From Methylovulum sp. (GTDB taxonomy: Bacteria; Pseudomonadota; Gammaproteobacteria; Methylococcales; Methylomonadaceae): 5,370 nucleotides of DNA. Shown here one piece after another: positions 5,341 through 5,370 of this stretch (positions within the stretch are counted from its first letter, which is position 1; each line of letters opens with the position of its first letter). The DNA is taken from positions 1-5,370 of the forward strand of contig JAQTNZ010000223.1 in assembly GCA_028713595.1 (NCBI GenBank), in the 5' to 3' direction. The position numbers and the translations under genes were made by a program. The notes beneath the pieces were generated by a model, which had not been told where the DNA came from, did no database searches, and was given only the letters and a program-made list of their open reading frames with translations.

Positions 5341-5370
5341 TACAAATCCTGAAATAGGGCCATTAAATGA

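Overview
The window looks like a piece of a proteobacterial chromosome, most likely gammaproteobacterial. The evidence is a C-terminal fragment resembling a class III-type PPK2, an E. coli-style TrpR domain with a matching trp operator, a Tat-exported CueO-like copper oxidase and an IS4-family transposase remnant. A methanotroph-like host is possible, but nothing here proves it.

Layout on the + strand: (1) 1-128, the last 41 codons of a PPK2-like polyphosphate kinase. (2) 129-667, a gene-free, partly very AT-rich stretch. It holds a 133-bp MITE-like element (405-537) with 15-bp terminal inverted repeats and near-identical 10-bp flanking repeats, and ends in a promoter/operator. (3) 668-2368, one 566-residue protein with an N-terminal Trp repressor (TrpR) domain fused to a complete anthranilate synthase component I (TrpE). 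(4) 2371-3018, trpG, the glutamine amidotransferase subunit, 2 nt downstream. (5) 3095-3370, a frameshifted, truncated IS4-family transposase relic. (6) 3531-5216, a periplasmic multicopper oxidase with a Met/His/Gly-rich insert, under its own putative promoter. (7) 5217-5370, a non-coding tail with a weak hairpin and a conspicuous inverted repeat that may control the next gene.

The most interesting system is the trpRE-trpG pair. The operator at 651-666 (TACTAG-AATG-CTAGTA) has the arms of the E. coli trp operator and lies over the predicted -10 box, as in the E. coli trp promoter. The predicted transcription start falls at or within a base of the ATG at 668, and no Shine-Dalgarno sequence precedes it, so the message is probably leaderless. 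The simplest model is a self-contained feedback device: one polypeptide makes anthranilate with TrpG, carries the TrpE feedback-inhibition motifs, and can bind tryptophan as corepressor to shut off its own promoter.

The trp cassette is visibly more AT-rich than the flanking ppk2 and oxidase genes, its TrpE part has motifs I associate with archaeal-type sequences, and it lies between mobile-element debris. This suggests horizontal acquisition, by inference only. No other trp genes (D, C, F, B, A) are present in the window.
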